Origin: Stramenopiles sp. TOSAG23-2
Taxonomy: Eukaryota > Sar
Direction of reading: 5' to 3'
Length of the DNA stretch: 12,912 bases
NCBI GenBank assembly: GCA_900128395.1
Contig: LT649828.1
Coordinates: 1 to 12,912 of the forward strand
Below the pieces are notes generated by a model that saw only the letters and a program-made list of their open reading frames with translations, had not been told where the DNA came from and did not search any database. Shown here piece by piece: positions 1 through 7,988 of the stretch (the stretch's first letter is position 1; the number at the start of each line of letters is the position of its first letter). A program made the translations under genes and the position numbers.

Positions 1-1007
1 AATGAATCATTAATCGTTGATACAATACTATTACTATGATCTAATCTGTTGTTATTGTTTTCAATTGTTTCCTTTTCAAATTTATTCTCGTTGTTGTTAT
101 CATGCTCAGTTTTATTTAGATAAATATGTATTACATTGGTATTATTTAATAAAGCTTCCCATTGAGATTTATAATATACAAAAATACTATCTAATTTCGT
201 TTCATCGGTATTGTTATTTTTAAAAGATAATGATGGTGGAAATAAATGATAAACTTTTGATACATCCTTATGATTTACATTAAAATATTCAATAGTTGCT
301 TTGATACAATCAATTGATATACAACATTCAACTATAGCAGTTTTACTATCTTCACATCCAGGGTCCTCACGATCATGCAAATTTTTGTTTTTTTCTTGTT
401 TTTTTAATTCACAAACATATATATTAACTGGTGGTAAAAAAGGTGTTGTAAGAGGTAAATTTAAGTTTTTGATTGAAGTCGCATCTGCCGTATCTTTTTT
501 GTATTTTTTTCTCAATGGTTCTCCTTCGTTTTTCTCTTTTCTATTGCGGTCATTGATTATACTACCAATGGTCACAACTATAATTTCGACGAAATCGTCA
601 GAATGAACGATCAAAGGCTCGCTATTTATGGGAACGTCACCAATAATATTTACTTTGGGCCAATTATTTGGAAAAAATGGTCGGCAAGAATTAACATATT
701 CACAGGTACCAACAGGTCCATGTACCATCAAACTTTCACTTCCAACACCACCAAGACCTAAAACAAGGCCAGATAACCCTAGATACCGATCTGTACACAT
801 GGATGTAAAAAATAGCTGTCCAATATGTTTCAACTTTACCTTTTTTTCTTTGAAACTTCTTTGTAAACCTTCTGATGAATTAAATAGATATCCTTGTACA
901 CGTTTTACCTCCCCACCTAGTGCTTGGCGTTTGTAAATTGAAATTAAAATTGTTGGGCCAGTTCCATATTTTCCACTGGTAATAACTTCGCTTTGTACTG
1001 TTGCCAT
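1..1007 (-). CDS. Long-form tRNase Z (ELAC2-like), N-terminal part; runs off the left edge
   Basis: Endonuclease family that removes 3' trailers from precursor tRNAs. Translating the minus strand from the ATG at 1007 gives about 335 residues with no stop before the window edge. Residues 15-105 resemble the amino-terminal half of the long tRNase Z family: GPTILISIY (17-25), YLFNSSEGLQR (40-50, compare YLFNCGEGVQR in human ELAC2), FFTSMCTDRYLGLSGLVL (66-83, the degenerate counterpart of the metal-site region) and HGP (96-98). Zinc-binding His motifs belong to the C-terminal half, which lies outside the window. The domain starts about 15 residues after Met1, leaving no room for a usual mitochondrial presequence, so I infer a nuclear or cytosolic form. 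An upstream out-of-frame ATG at 1015 closes after 23 codons. Lys- and Asn-rich inserts follow the conserved block. Family assignment is firm; the 3' end is unknown. Confidence 0.85.
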   Translation of the reverse strand, partial: MATVQSEVITSGKYGTGPTILISIYKRQALGGEVKRVQGYLFNSSEGLQRSFKEKKVKLKHIGQLFFTSMCTDRYLGLSGLVLGLGGVGSESLMVHGPVGTCEYVNSCRPFFPNNWPKVNIIGDVPINSEPLIVHSDDFVEIIVVTIGSIINDRNRKEKNEGEPLRKKYKKDTADATSIKNLNLPLTTPFLPPVNIYVCELKKQEKNKNLHDREDPGCEDSKTAIVECCISIDCIKATIEYFNVNHKDVSKVYHLFPPSLSFKNNNTDETKLDSIFVYYKSQWEALLNNTNVIHIYLNKTEHDNNNENKFEKETIENNNNRLDHSNSIVSTINDS

Positions 1008-1522
1008 GGCACCATGAGGTGATAAATATTTTGATACTATGTTTTTCAATGTAATATATTATATTTCATTCAATTTAAAAAAAATAAATATATTAGTCGT
1101 CGAAAATTAATGATTTGTTGCATGTAGTGGTCGTCTATTATTATTACTATGTATGTGAAATAATTGTATTATTAATATTAATACAACAATATATTCAAAT
1201 ATATTATTATGTGTATGATTTACTTTTACTCTCTCCACTATATATATATTATTTATTTTTTCTAATTATAATAAATTATTCAATCTGGCAATAGTAGGGT
1301 GCTAGGTGTGCGTAGGAATAATTATTATTATTAAGCAACCACCTGGCCAGGCTGGCAACAACTGATGTGCACATGTGTGTGGTGCACATATTATTAAAAT
1401 TAAAATATACATATTATTGTATTAGATATTAGTATATTACTATTTACACAGTATATCTTTTATAATTTTTCCATAAGAATAAATAAATTCTAAATGTAGA
1501 GAGAAGGAGAAATAAATAGAAC
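1008..1522. promoter_or_regulatory. Divergent spacer between tRNase Z and MRH-OTU genes
   Basis: This AT-rich spacer lies between two genes read outward, so both promoters are expected here. No open frame of interest is visible. A short GC-richer island at about 1331-1390 stands out: the perfect 10-bp palindrome CCTGGCCAGG (1342-1351), followed by two copies of GTGCAC (1367-1372 and 1382-1387). The rest is (TA)- and ATT-rich. No element can be assigned to either gene with confidence. Confidence 0.4.
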
Positions 1523-2860
1523 ATGTGCAAAATGGCTCTGTTTTTGAACATATATTGTTCCGTATTTATCCTGGTGAACTACTATGTGAATGCAAATGAC
1601 AATGATGGTAAATTTGATATTAAAATTGTAGAAGGATTACCAAAGAAAAAAAATACATATTCACATTCATCTACGCCAGTATTGCCAACTCCATCTAGAA
1701 AGCCACATACGATAAGCCCGTCAACTCCTTCTGATTTTTTGCATCTTGATGGCAAATGTTTTTCTGAGAATATTGGAAGGTATGAATATAAAGTTTGTCC
1801 ATTTAGAAATATAACACAGCTTGACAAGCAAACAACGTGGAATCCATTCTATGGTATATTAGGCTTATGGGGTAACTGGAAAGATGAAGATATTGAAAAT
1901 AGCGAGGATGCGTTTAAAGTCCAAGTTTATAATGATGGTACACCTTGCGGTGGTAACATTAAACGCAAAGTACAGGTCAATTTGGTATGCAGTGAAAGAT
2001 ATACGATATCAAACGTTGAGGAACCACATACGTGTGACTATACATTGACATTTGCACTTCCAGAATCTTGCAATTTAACACAATCGACATCAGCAATTAA
2101 CGAAACTATAATAGTCAGCAATGATAGTGAAGAAAATAATATTGAAAATGATGAAAATGGAGATGATAATAATAATATTGACGCGAGCACTGGCAATAAT
2201 ATAGGGATAAATAATATAGAAAATGATGAAAATGGAGATGATAATAATAATATTGACGCGAGCAATGGCAATAATAATAAGGATGATGATAATAATAATA
2301 ATGGTAATGAAAATGAAAAACAAGATAATAATTATAACGATAGTGAGGAGGTGGATATAATTGAATTTGAAAGTGATGTGGGGATTATGTATGAACTTAC
2401 CCCTCAATCAAACGTAGAAAATATACAAACACCTTGGTCTAGTTTTAAAGAGGCACAAATTGTTCAAATTGATGGCGATGGTGACTGTGGCTATGAAAGT
2501 GTATCATATGCACTGAAGGACTTATATAAAAAGAAAAACAAAGATATTCCAACTGGTTCAGAATTACGTCAATTAGTCGGTCTCAATCCGCTTAAACCAC
2601 CCAATTTAAATAAGGCTACATTTGAGAAAGCTCGTAAACGCAGTAAAAACAATGAATGGGCAGAGAATGACGAATTAGCAATACTTGCTTATCTATATAA
2701 TACTTGCATTGTTGTTTACCAATCTGGTGTTTCAGCTACTTTTGATCGATGGTCTATCATCATGCCTGATGTCAATGAGTGTGAAAAAGATCAAACGATA
2801 TATTTATATAACACAAAACGTTTGCATTTTGACGTCCTGGTTAATTTAAAGCCCGTGTAA
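1523..2860 (+). CDS. Predicted secreted/ER MRH lectin - OTU cysteine protease fusion
   Basis: A 445-residue, single-frame protein. Residues 1-24 look like a signal peptide: hydrophobic ALFLNIYCSVFILV, then V-N-A before a likely cut at 24/25. Residues 79-183 form an MRH (mannose-6-phosphate-receptor homology) domain of glucosidase II beta type: six cysteines (79, 92, 142, 156, 171, 183), CPF at 92-94, LGLWGNW at 113-119, and the four expected sugar-contact residues Q99, R148, E167 and Y173. Residues 184-300 are an acidic Asn/Asp-rich linker with a duplicated 16-residue unit. Residues 305-445 resemble an OTU protease: DGDGDCGY (317-324, candidate catalytic C322 with D319), EWAENDELAILAYLYNTCIVVY (split here as W379, E384, L385, then NTCIVVY 393-399), and LHFDVL (434-439, candidate H435). 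Sequons at N96, N184, N193, N200 and N272 fit secretory entry. No transmembrane segment separates the two domains, so both should be lumenal or extracellular. The LDL-A-like N-terminal part of true glucosidase II beta is absent. Two AATAAA motifs (2861-2866, 2877-2882) follow the stop. Confidence 0.85.
   Translation: MCKMALFLNIYCSVFILVNYYVNANDNDGKFDIKIVEGLPKKKNTYSHSSTPVLPTPSRKPHTISPSTPSDFLHLDGKCFSENIGRYEYKVCPFRNITQLDKQTTWNPFYGILGLWGNWKDEDIENSEDAFKVQVYNDGTPCGGNIKRKVQVNLVCSERYTISNVEEPHTCDYTLTFALPESCNLTQSTSAINETIIVSNDSEENNIENDENGDDNNNIDASTGNNIGINNIENDENGDDNNNIDASNGNNNKDDDNNNNGNENEKQDNNYNDSEEVDIIEFESDVGIMYELTPQSNVENIQTPWSSFKEAQIVQIDGDGDCGYESVSYALKDLYKKKNKDIPTGSELRQLVGLNPLKPPNLNKATFEKARKRSKNNEWAENDELAILAYLYNTCIVVYQSGVSATFDRWSIIMPDVNECEKDQTIYLYNTKRLHFDVLVNLKPV
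2141..2263 (+). repeat. Coding duplication in the MRH-OTU linker
   Basis: Two almost identical 48-bp blocks, 2141-2188 and 2216-2263, lie 75 bp apart and both encode IENDENGDDNNNIDAS. The nucleotide match is nearly perfect (ATT versus ATA for the Ile codon), including the unusual GACGCGAGC, so duplication looks recent and in frame. It lengthens the acidic linker between lectin and protease domains without touching either. Confidence 0.85.
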
Positions 2861-3199
2861 AATAAAAATGGATATAAATAAAATATTTGTTGAATCATTT
2901 TCTGTACGTTTGGTATAACACAGTGTACAACACAACATACATTGCATATTTATATATTACTTCGTATATTTTATTTATATATATATATATATATAAATAA
3001 ATACTTGTAAAATATTAAAAATACTTTTTTAATCAGTATTATATGCATAATAGTACTCTGTCATGAGCAGTATTCAGTATTTCACTAATAGCTACGTACC
3101 ACGTGTATTATATTACAGTATAATATAAGACTGTGATGCACCTATAATAATACAGTAGCTATTATTAATTTATTATATATAATATTAGTATCACCACAT

Positions 3200-3252
3200 C
3201 ACACCACCAGCTTTTTTTTTCACACCACCAGCTTTTTTTTCACACCACCTGC
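3200..3252 (+). repeat. CACACCACCAGC-poly(T) tandem repeat, about 2.5 units
   Basis: Unit 1 (3200-3220) is CACACCACCAGC followed by nine T; unit 2 (3221-3240) is the same 12-mer followed by eight T; unit 3 (3241-3252) is a partial copy, CACACCACCTGC. The 20-21-bp unit alternates a CA/CC-rich face with a T tract. It sits about 275-325 bp before the ARM start codon. Confidence 0.85.
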
Positions 3253-3276
3253 ATGCTGGTATGCTCTGGGCCAGCC

Positions 3277-3306
3277 AGGCCTTCCGGCCTTCTCTGGACA
3301 CCAGAG
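3277..3306. repeat. Two adjacent GC-rich hairpins in an AT-rich spacer
   Basis: AGGCC-TTCC-GGCCT (3277-3290) and CTCTGG-ACA-CCAGAG (3292-3306) are perfect short stem-loops separated by one base. They lie inside a GC-rich island (about 3250-3360) that also holds GCCAGGC twice (3274-3280, 3348-3354). A cruciform, RNA structure or binding site are all possible; the sequence does not decide. Confidence 0.6.
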
Positions 3307-3525
3307 GCATTTCCTGGTCCAAATCTACGTTTTCCCATGAAAGCTAAGCCAGGCCAGCTGCTATACTAATACTCGAAATAACGTACATCTTTTTTTCTTC
3401 TATTAATTATTAATTATATTTATACTACTGTTACACTTTACACTTTTTATTCACATGTATGCATATATAATGTACATGTACATAAAATTACATTGTTGCA
3501 CTAACCACGTGTAAATAAGTGCATC

Positions 3526-6500
3526 ATGCCCATCAAACGAGGGAAGAAGCAGAAAAAGAAGAAGAAAAAAGCATTTCTTAAAGCTGTCGATGACTTTGTC
3601 ACTTCGAATACAGTAGAAAAATTCGATGTTTTAATTCGAATCTGTGAAGAAGCGAAAGAAAGATTTTTGATTGAGTTACTAGATAAATATCAATGTTCAA
3701 ATGAACAAATGATAGAGATTTTCGTCTCCAAACATCCCGCGTTTGCTTTAGCTCGGTTTTGTGCTGTCCTGAAAAAAAATACATTAGCTGCTGTCCTCTT
3801 GTCTAAATCCCACGAGTTATTTCAAGCGTTAGCTGATGATTGGGAGCATCCTGAAGAAATAACAGATAAAGAAGCAAAAGTAAAAAAAGCGTTTGAAACC
3901 ATAAAAAAGAAAGACGTCATCAAGGCTATCATTGAAAACGTAAACAATATCAATGTTGTAACACGGCATATCGTTGCAAGGTTCATCCTATTGAGGTTAG
4001 AGAATGGCGATTTATCACAAACTGACAGTTTGTCTTTTACATTAACAAGAAAACTAGGAGAAAATCATGCAATATTATCGTCTTGGGTTAAATTCTGTAG
4101 GAACGATGACCAAAGCCCACTTGGTGTCACAACCATGAGAGGGTTATTCTTGTTAGCCAGAGATAAGGTATTGAAGGAAACAATATGTGATATTGGTGGT
4201 GTAGAGGGTTTCATAACTAGATATGATCGACAAAGTGAACGAATATTTAATCTAAGAAAAATTGCAGCTGAGAAACAAATTATTAAAGATAAAGCAATTG
4301 CAACTTCAAACAAACGTAGAAAACAGTTATTAGTAACAAAGGAAATACTATCTGACGCTGAAACAGAAGCAATGCGAGGATTAAAGGAGGCCAAATTACA
4401 AGTGAAAAAAATCAAAATGACATTGAAAAAAGAAGAAAAGTTGTATAAAGATGGAGCAGAGGCAGAGCAAAGTGCTACTTCTATATCTGCCGATGCTGAT
4501 TTAGCAGTAAAAATGGCAATTGAACAATTTATCATCATCATTCGCTGTATAGGCATGCTGGTATTAAATAGACCGGAGTTACAGTCTTTGGTATTAGAAT
4601 ATGAAATATTTCTAGATATTTTAGAAATTATACGTGTTGAGTCGGATGATTTGCAAAAATACGCATTAGAAACTCTAGGTGCATGTGCAGATAAATCTAC
4701 AGATTGCCAAGTTGAGTTAAGAAAAGCTAGAGGCCTGGAAACTGTCTTGGCTCAATTAAATGATAAAGAAAAGTCACCCAGTTACCGTGTTTTAGCATCT
4801 AATGTTTTATACCAATGTATCGATGGAAATAGTGAAAGTGGTGATTATGTATGCGAATTAGGTATATTGCCTGGTTTGTGCCAAATGTTACATACGTTAC
4901 ATGAAAATATCCATAAGCATGAGAAACGTGTCATGGAAAAAGCAGATGATGGCGATAGTGATGACATGATGGAGGAGAAAGAAGGAGGTGATCCTTTAGA
5001 AAGTGTAGAATGTGGCGTACGGATCCTAATGACTTGCGCTACATCCAATGAAAAAAATCGTAATCAAATCTTATCTCAAAACGTTGTATTGCCATTGTTA
5101 GCCTTGACCAAATCTTCAATAGTAAGCATTGTTTTAGTCTCTACGCAATGTCTAGTAAATTTATTGGATGGGAGTTCATCTACACAGCAAGTATTAGTCG
5201 ATAACGATGGAATTTCAACATTGTTAGCTTTGTTACAGCGATTTGATGAAAATACAAATTTAACAATTGTGCGGTGTGCAGCTAAAGCGTTATATGTTGC
5301 TATTGAAAAACATTCGGAAGCACAACTAATGGCGCGTGATGTTGGATGTATTGAGTGTATTTCAAATATATTGAAAACCACTTCTCTTGATGAACTACGT
5401 ATGGACATGAATAAATTGATAGCCGTGGCGACTGATTCATGTGAAGAGAATCAAAATGAAATATTGCATTTGGACACTTTAAAATCGATTGTCGTATGTT
5501 GTGCTCATAGTTTCGGTACATCAGAATCACGTGCAGCTGCTGCGTGGGCATACGGTTGTGCAGTGGAGAAACATGTTGCTTTAAAGTTAGACGGGTGTCG
5601 TATTGGCGCCCCAACGACTTTAGTAGAATTGATTTCGGAAGGATTGGCTGAGGAGAGAACTTCCGCCGCTATTGGTTTATCAAAAGCGATGGAAGATGAT
5701 TTATTATCAAAAGATTTAACATTAAAAAGCAATGGTATGTATGAGTTAATTCGTTTATTAAAAGCAGATTCTGAAAATGAAAGATGCGCTGCTACTGTGG
5801 CCCTCTTAAATTTATGTAGAAACAGTAACCATTGCGTGCAAAAATTTCGTAATGCGAACGGTTTGGAACCGCTTGTAGATATGTTAAATGTAAAAGAAAG
5901 GAGTTTAAGAGAAAGAATAGCATGTGTTAAATGCCTTACGGTTTTGATTATTGGTAGCGTGGAAAATAAAGAGAAAATATCTGCATATGGTGGGATACCC
6001 GCTCTAGTGCAAATTTTATTACATGGTGAAACGGAAAATTGCGTTCAGTTTGCATTGATATACATAACACGATGGGCTTTTGTTAGGGATGGGCAAGACG
6101 AATTGAGAGAGGAAAAACAAGGAATCATTCCGCGCATAGTTGAACTAGTAAAAAGTACAAATGAATTGACGCAACGTACTGCATGCCATTGTGCATATCA
6201 AATCTCCAAAGGAAATCTTGAGAATCAATCTTTGTTAATACAAGGAGGAATTGTTCCATTGTTAGTATCCATGGTAAGACCTCCGATGAGTGTTGGTCCA
6301 CAAACTGCTTCTTGGTGTATAGCTGCACTGGGTGAGATTGCACAGGATGATGGAAGTCGTGACGTATTAAGGAACGAGGGGGCAGCAGCATGTTTAATGG
6401 ATCTAGGTACAAGAGCGGAAAATGAATATTTAAGAAGAAGTGCTAGCGAAGTTTATGCGGCATGCACAACACCAGGTTGGACATTTGCTGACGGTACACC

Positions 6501-6984
6501 TGAATTCGATTCACAACTTTCTATATCGAGTATATCTAGCAAACCATGGATACATGGATTGCAGAGTAAATCACGCTTGAAGGAATTGCTTAAAATTAAT
6601 GAAAACACAGATGAAGATGAAGAAGGAATTGTTGGTTTAACTGGTTTCGGGGATGAATTTTTAATTTCGATTGAGCCACCTCCATCAATGACACAACCAA
6701 AAAATTCAGATCCTAACGTTCGACCAAGCAAAATACCAAAATATTATAGATCTACATATTGTGGAAAAGATTACAAAAGGCAAGAGGATATAAATGCAGC
6801 TGAAGTTCGAATTTTTAGAAGTAATAATAGCATTTCTGCTCGAGGCAGTATCAGTAGCAGTAGCAGTAGTAGCAATAATAGCAGCCATGGCAAACGTAAT
6901 ACAACACCAAATAGTAAAAACAAAAATAATACTAGCAATATTGTTGTCAATAAAACTAAATCGCCATACTTAGTTTCCGCTTAA
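3526..6984 (+). CDS. Large ARM-repeat protein, function unknown
   Basis: An 1152-residue protein in one exon. It opens with a strongly basic tract (residues 4-15, mostly Lys), continues with an alpha-helical region to about 225, then a charged, coiled-coil-like helix at about 235-315 (RKIAAEKQ, KRRKQLLVTK, KKIKMTLKKEEK). From about 330 to 985 it consists of armadillo-type repeats: recurrent G-(I/L)-P-x-L-V/C-x-L-(L/M) and A-A-x-A-L/Y-x-N/C-L patterns, for example GILPGLCQML, GISTLLALLQ, GGIPALVQIL and GGIVPLLVSMV. Acidic DGDSDDMMEEKEGG interrupts one repeat near 486. The C-terminus (about 1100-1152) is Ser/Asn/Lys low complexity. ARM repeats form a solenoid for protein binding; nothing here names the partner. 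The Lys tract could be a nuclear signal or a membrane or tubulin contact. ARMC3/ARMC4-type ciliary scaffolds and importin-alpha-like proteins are alternatives, but no importin-beta-binding domain is obvious. Confidence 0.85.
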   Translation: MPIKRGKKQKKKKKKAFLKAVDDFVTSNTVEKFDVLIRICEEAKERFLIELLDKYQCSNEQMIEIFVSKHPAFALARFCAVLKKNTLAAVLLSKSHELFQALADDWEHPEEITDKEAKVKKAFETIKKKDVIKAIIENVNNINVVTRHIVARFILLRLENGDLSQTDSLSFTLTRKLGENHAILSSWVKFCRNDDQSPLGVTTMRGLFLLARDKVLKETICDIGGVEGFITRYDRQSERIFNLRKIAAEKQIIKDKAIATSNKRRKQLLVTKEILSDAETEAMRGLKEAKLQVKKIKMTLKKEEKLYKDGAEAEQSATSISADADLAVKMAIEQFIIIIRCIGMLVLNRPELQSLVLEYEIFLDILEIIRVESDDLQKYALETLGACADKSTDCQVELRKARGLETVLAQLNDKEKSPSYRVLASNVLYQCIDGNSESGDYVCELGILPGLCQMLHTLHENIHKHEKRVMEKADDGDSDDMMEEKEGGDPLESVECGVRILMTCATSNEKNRNQILSQNVVLPLLALTKSSIVSIVLVSTQCLVNLLDGSSSTQQVLVDNDGISTLLALLQRFDENTNLTIVRCAAKALYVAIEKHSEAQLMARDVGCIECISNILKTTSLDELRMDMNKLIAVATDSCEENQNEILHLDTLKSIVVCCAHSFGTSESRAAAAWAYGCAVEKHVALKLDGCRIGAPTTLVELISEGLAEERTSAAIGLSKAMEDDLLSKDLTLKSNGMYELIRLLKADSENERCAATVALLNLCRNSNHCVQKFRNANGLEPLVDMLNVKERSLRERIACVKCLTVLIIGSVENKEKISAYGGIPALVQILLHGETENCVQFALIYITRWAFVRDGQDELREEKQGIIPRIVELVKSTNELTQRTACHCAYQISKGNLENQSLLIQGGIVPLLVSMVRPPMSVGPQTASWCIAALGEIAQDDGSRDVLRNEGAAACLMDLGTRAENEYLRRSASEVYAACTTPGWTFADGTPEFDSQLSISSISSKPWIHGLQSKSRLKELLKINENTDEDEEGIVGLTGFGDEFLISIEPPPSMTQPKNSDPNVRPSKIPKYYRSTYCGKDYKRQEDINAAEVRIFRSNNSISARGSISSSSSSSNNSSHGKRNTTPNSKNKNNTSNIVVNKTKSPYLVSA

Positions 6985-7219
6985 ATTTTTCTCTAAAAGA
7001 TAACATATATCATATGTTATATGAGTGTATCTGGAAAAATGTATAATATAATATACATCTAAATTTATCAACTATATATACGAACGTATATATATATAAT
7101 GTAATGTATTACAATTTTATACGTAGTATTATACGAACACTCGTCCCTCTATTTTATCAAAATAAATATGACAAAATTTAAAAAATATATATTTACAAAC
7201 TTTGACCACCATTCTGTAT
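6985..7219. terminator. 3' flank of the ARM gene with three consecutive inverted repeats
   Basis: Between two convergent genes lie three perfect inverted repeats in succession: ATAACATAT-ATC-ATATGTTAT (7000-7020, 16 bases after the ARM stop), a 10-bp arm TATATATACG separated from its complement by AA (7073-7094), and TGTAAT-GT-ATTACA (7100-7113). An AATAAA lies at 7161-7166. This is a plausible 3'-end processing region, but inverted repeats are common by chance in AT-rich DNA. Confidence 0.35.
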
Positions 7220-7546
7220 TTATTCTGTCATCATCTCTTGAAGCTTGTCATGTGTACTTCGTTGTTTTTCTATACTTTTTTCAACATATATTACATTTCT
7301 CAAAAATTCCAGCTGTTTCTTTTCTGGGTGTTGCTTTGGTGATATCTCCTCGTTTAAAATCTGTTGGAGTATTATTTTTTCAAATTCTTTCAAATTTCTT
7401 GATAAATAAATTGTCTCTTCCGTAACTTTTTTATTAAATGTCCAATGCCGACTATTGTTATATTTTTTTGGCGAGGACGAAGAAGACGAAGACGAAGATG
7501 TTGAATTTACCCGTGGCATCTTGATAGTGGTTGTTATTGTTTTCAT
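7220..7546 (-). CDS. Small Ser-rich/helical protein, unrecognised
   Basis: A 108-residue candidate, convergent with the ARM gene and divergent from the kinesin. The N-terminus has a nine-Ser run (17-25) followed by PKK, then a charged helical stretch (about 36-105) rich in Lys, Glu, Leu and Ile with heptad-like spacing (VTEETIYLSRNLKEFEKIIL cut at 41-60; KKQLEFLRNVIYVEKSIEKQ at 76-95). This composition looks protein-like, whereas the overlapping plus-strand frame (7168-7425) is Phe-rich and resembles an antisense shadow. An alternative start is Met10 (7519). A small coiled-coil subunit of some complex is a reasonable guess; I do not recognise the family. Confidence 0.5.
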   Translation of the reverse strand: MKTITTTIKMPRVNSTSSSSSSSSSPKKYNNSRHWTFNKKVTEETIYLSRNLKEFEKIILQQILNEEISPKQHPEKKQLEFLRNVIYVEKSIEKQRSTHDKLQEMMTE

Positions 7547-7664
7547 TGTTTGTGTAGAAAGAATTATTCAGGTCGTCATCTAAATTATATTTATTTGTAT
7601 TGTATTTTAAAAAAACAACTACTTGCTACTGTGAGATGGAAAGTTTAGTTGCATGCTTTATTAT

Positions 7665-7762
7665 TACCAGCAACAGTTCAGAGGTTTAGCATCTTTACCA
7701 GTTTACAGTGTATTATTGTACCTTCTTACCAGGTAATAGTCGTCTACTACAGTATATACCAG
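7665..7762 (+). repeat. Degenerate 31-bp repeat phased on TACCAG
   Basis: TACCAG begins at 7665, 7696, 7727 and 7757, spacings of 31, 31 and 30 bp. The first three are TTACCAG and are followed 3-5 bases later by CAGT, CAGT and TAGT. Beyond these anchors the units diverge. The period is close to three turns of B-DNA, so the anchors would lie on one face of the helix. Confidence 0.65.
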
Positions 7763-7988
7763 GTTTTATAGATGTAGTATTTTTTAAAACGATCTAGATC
7801 ACTCCATGCTATTTCCATACTAATTGAGATATTAAACAAATTTAATTTTCTTCTTTTTTCTCTTTTTTCTCTTTCTCGTTCTAAACGATCTGTAATGTAA
7901 AGTTGTTAATTGATGTTAATTACATCCATTATATTACGTTTTGTTATATATTTATATATATATATATACATAAATATATAAATAGTAT

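Larger units (their letters stand above)
2861..3525. promoter_or_regulatory. Spacer upstream of the ARM-repeat gene
   Basis: Non-coding 665-bp spacer holding the 3' flank of the MRH-OTU gene and presumably the promoter of the ARM gene. It contains AATAAA motifs just after 2860, a (TA)10 tract at 2976-2995, a 7-bp inverted repeat TATTATA/TATAATA at 3106-3112 and 3119-3125, the tandem repeat at 3200-3252, GC-rich hairpins at 3277-3306, and a TATATAA at 3464-3470 that lies 56 bp before the ATG and could be a TATA box. Seven GTAC tetramers occur in it. No RNA gene was recognised. Confidence 0.4.

Noticed and set aside
17-936. Three plus-strand frames (17-223, 301-606, 628-936)
   Set aside because: They lie antisense to the tRNase Z frame, which shows clear family motifs; their own products show none.
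2038-2407. Minus-strand frames opposite the MRH-OTU linker
   Set aside because: They are Ile/Ser/Leu-rich complements of the GAT/AAT-repeat linker; composition explains their openness.
1523-2860. OTU part as a piece of a retrotransposon or virus
   Set aside because: No reverse transcriptase, integrase, capsid or terminal repeats lie nearby, and the OTU is in frame with an intact lectin domain. Viral or transposon ancestry of the domain remains possible.
7168-7425. Plus-strand 85-residue frame
   Set aside because: Phe/Leu/Ser-rich shadow of the minus-strand helical protein at 7220-7546, which has a more protein-like composition.
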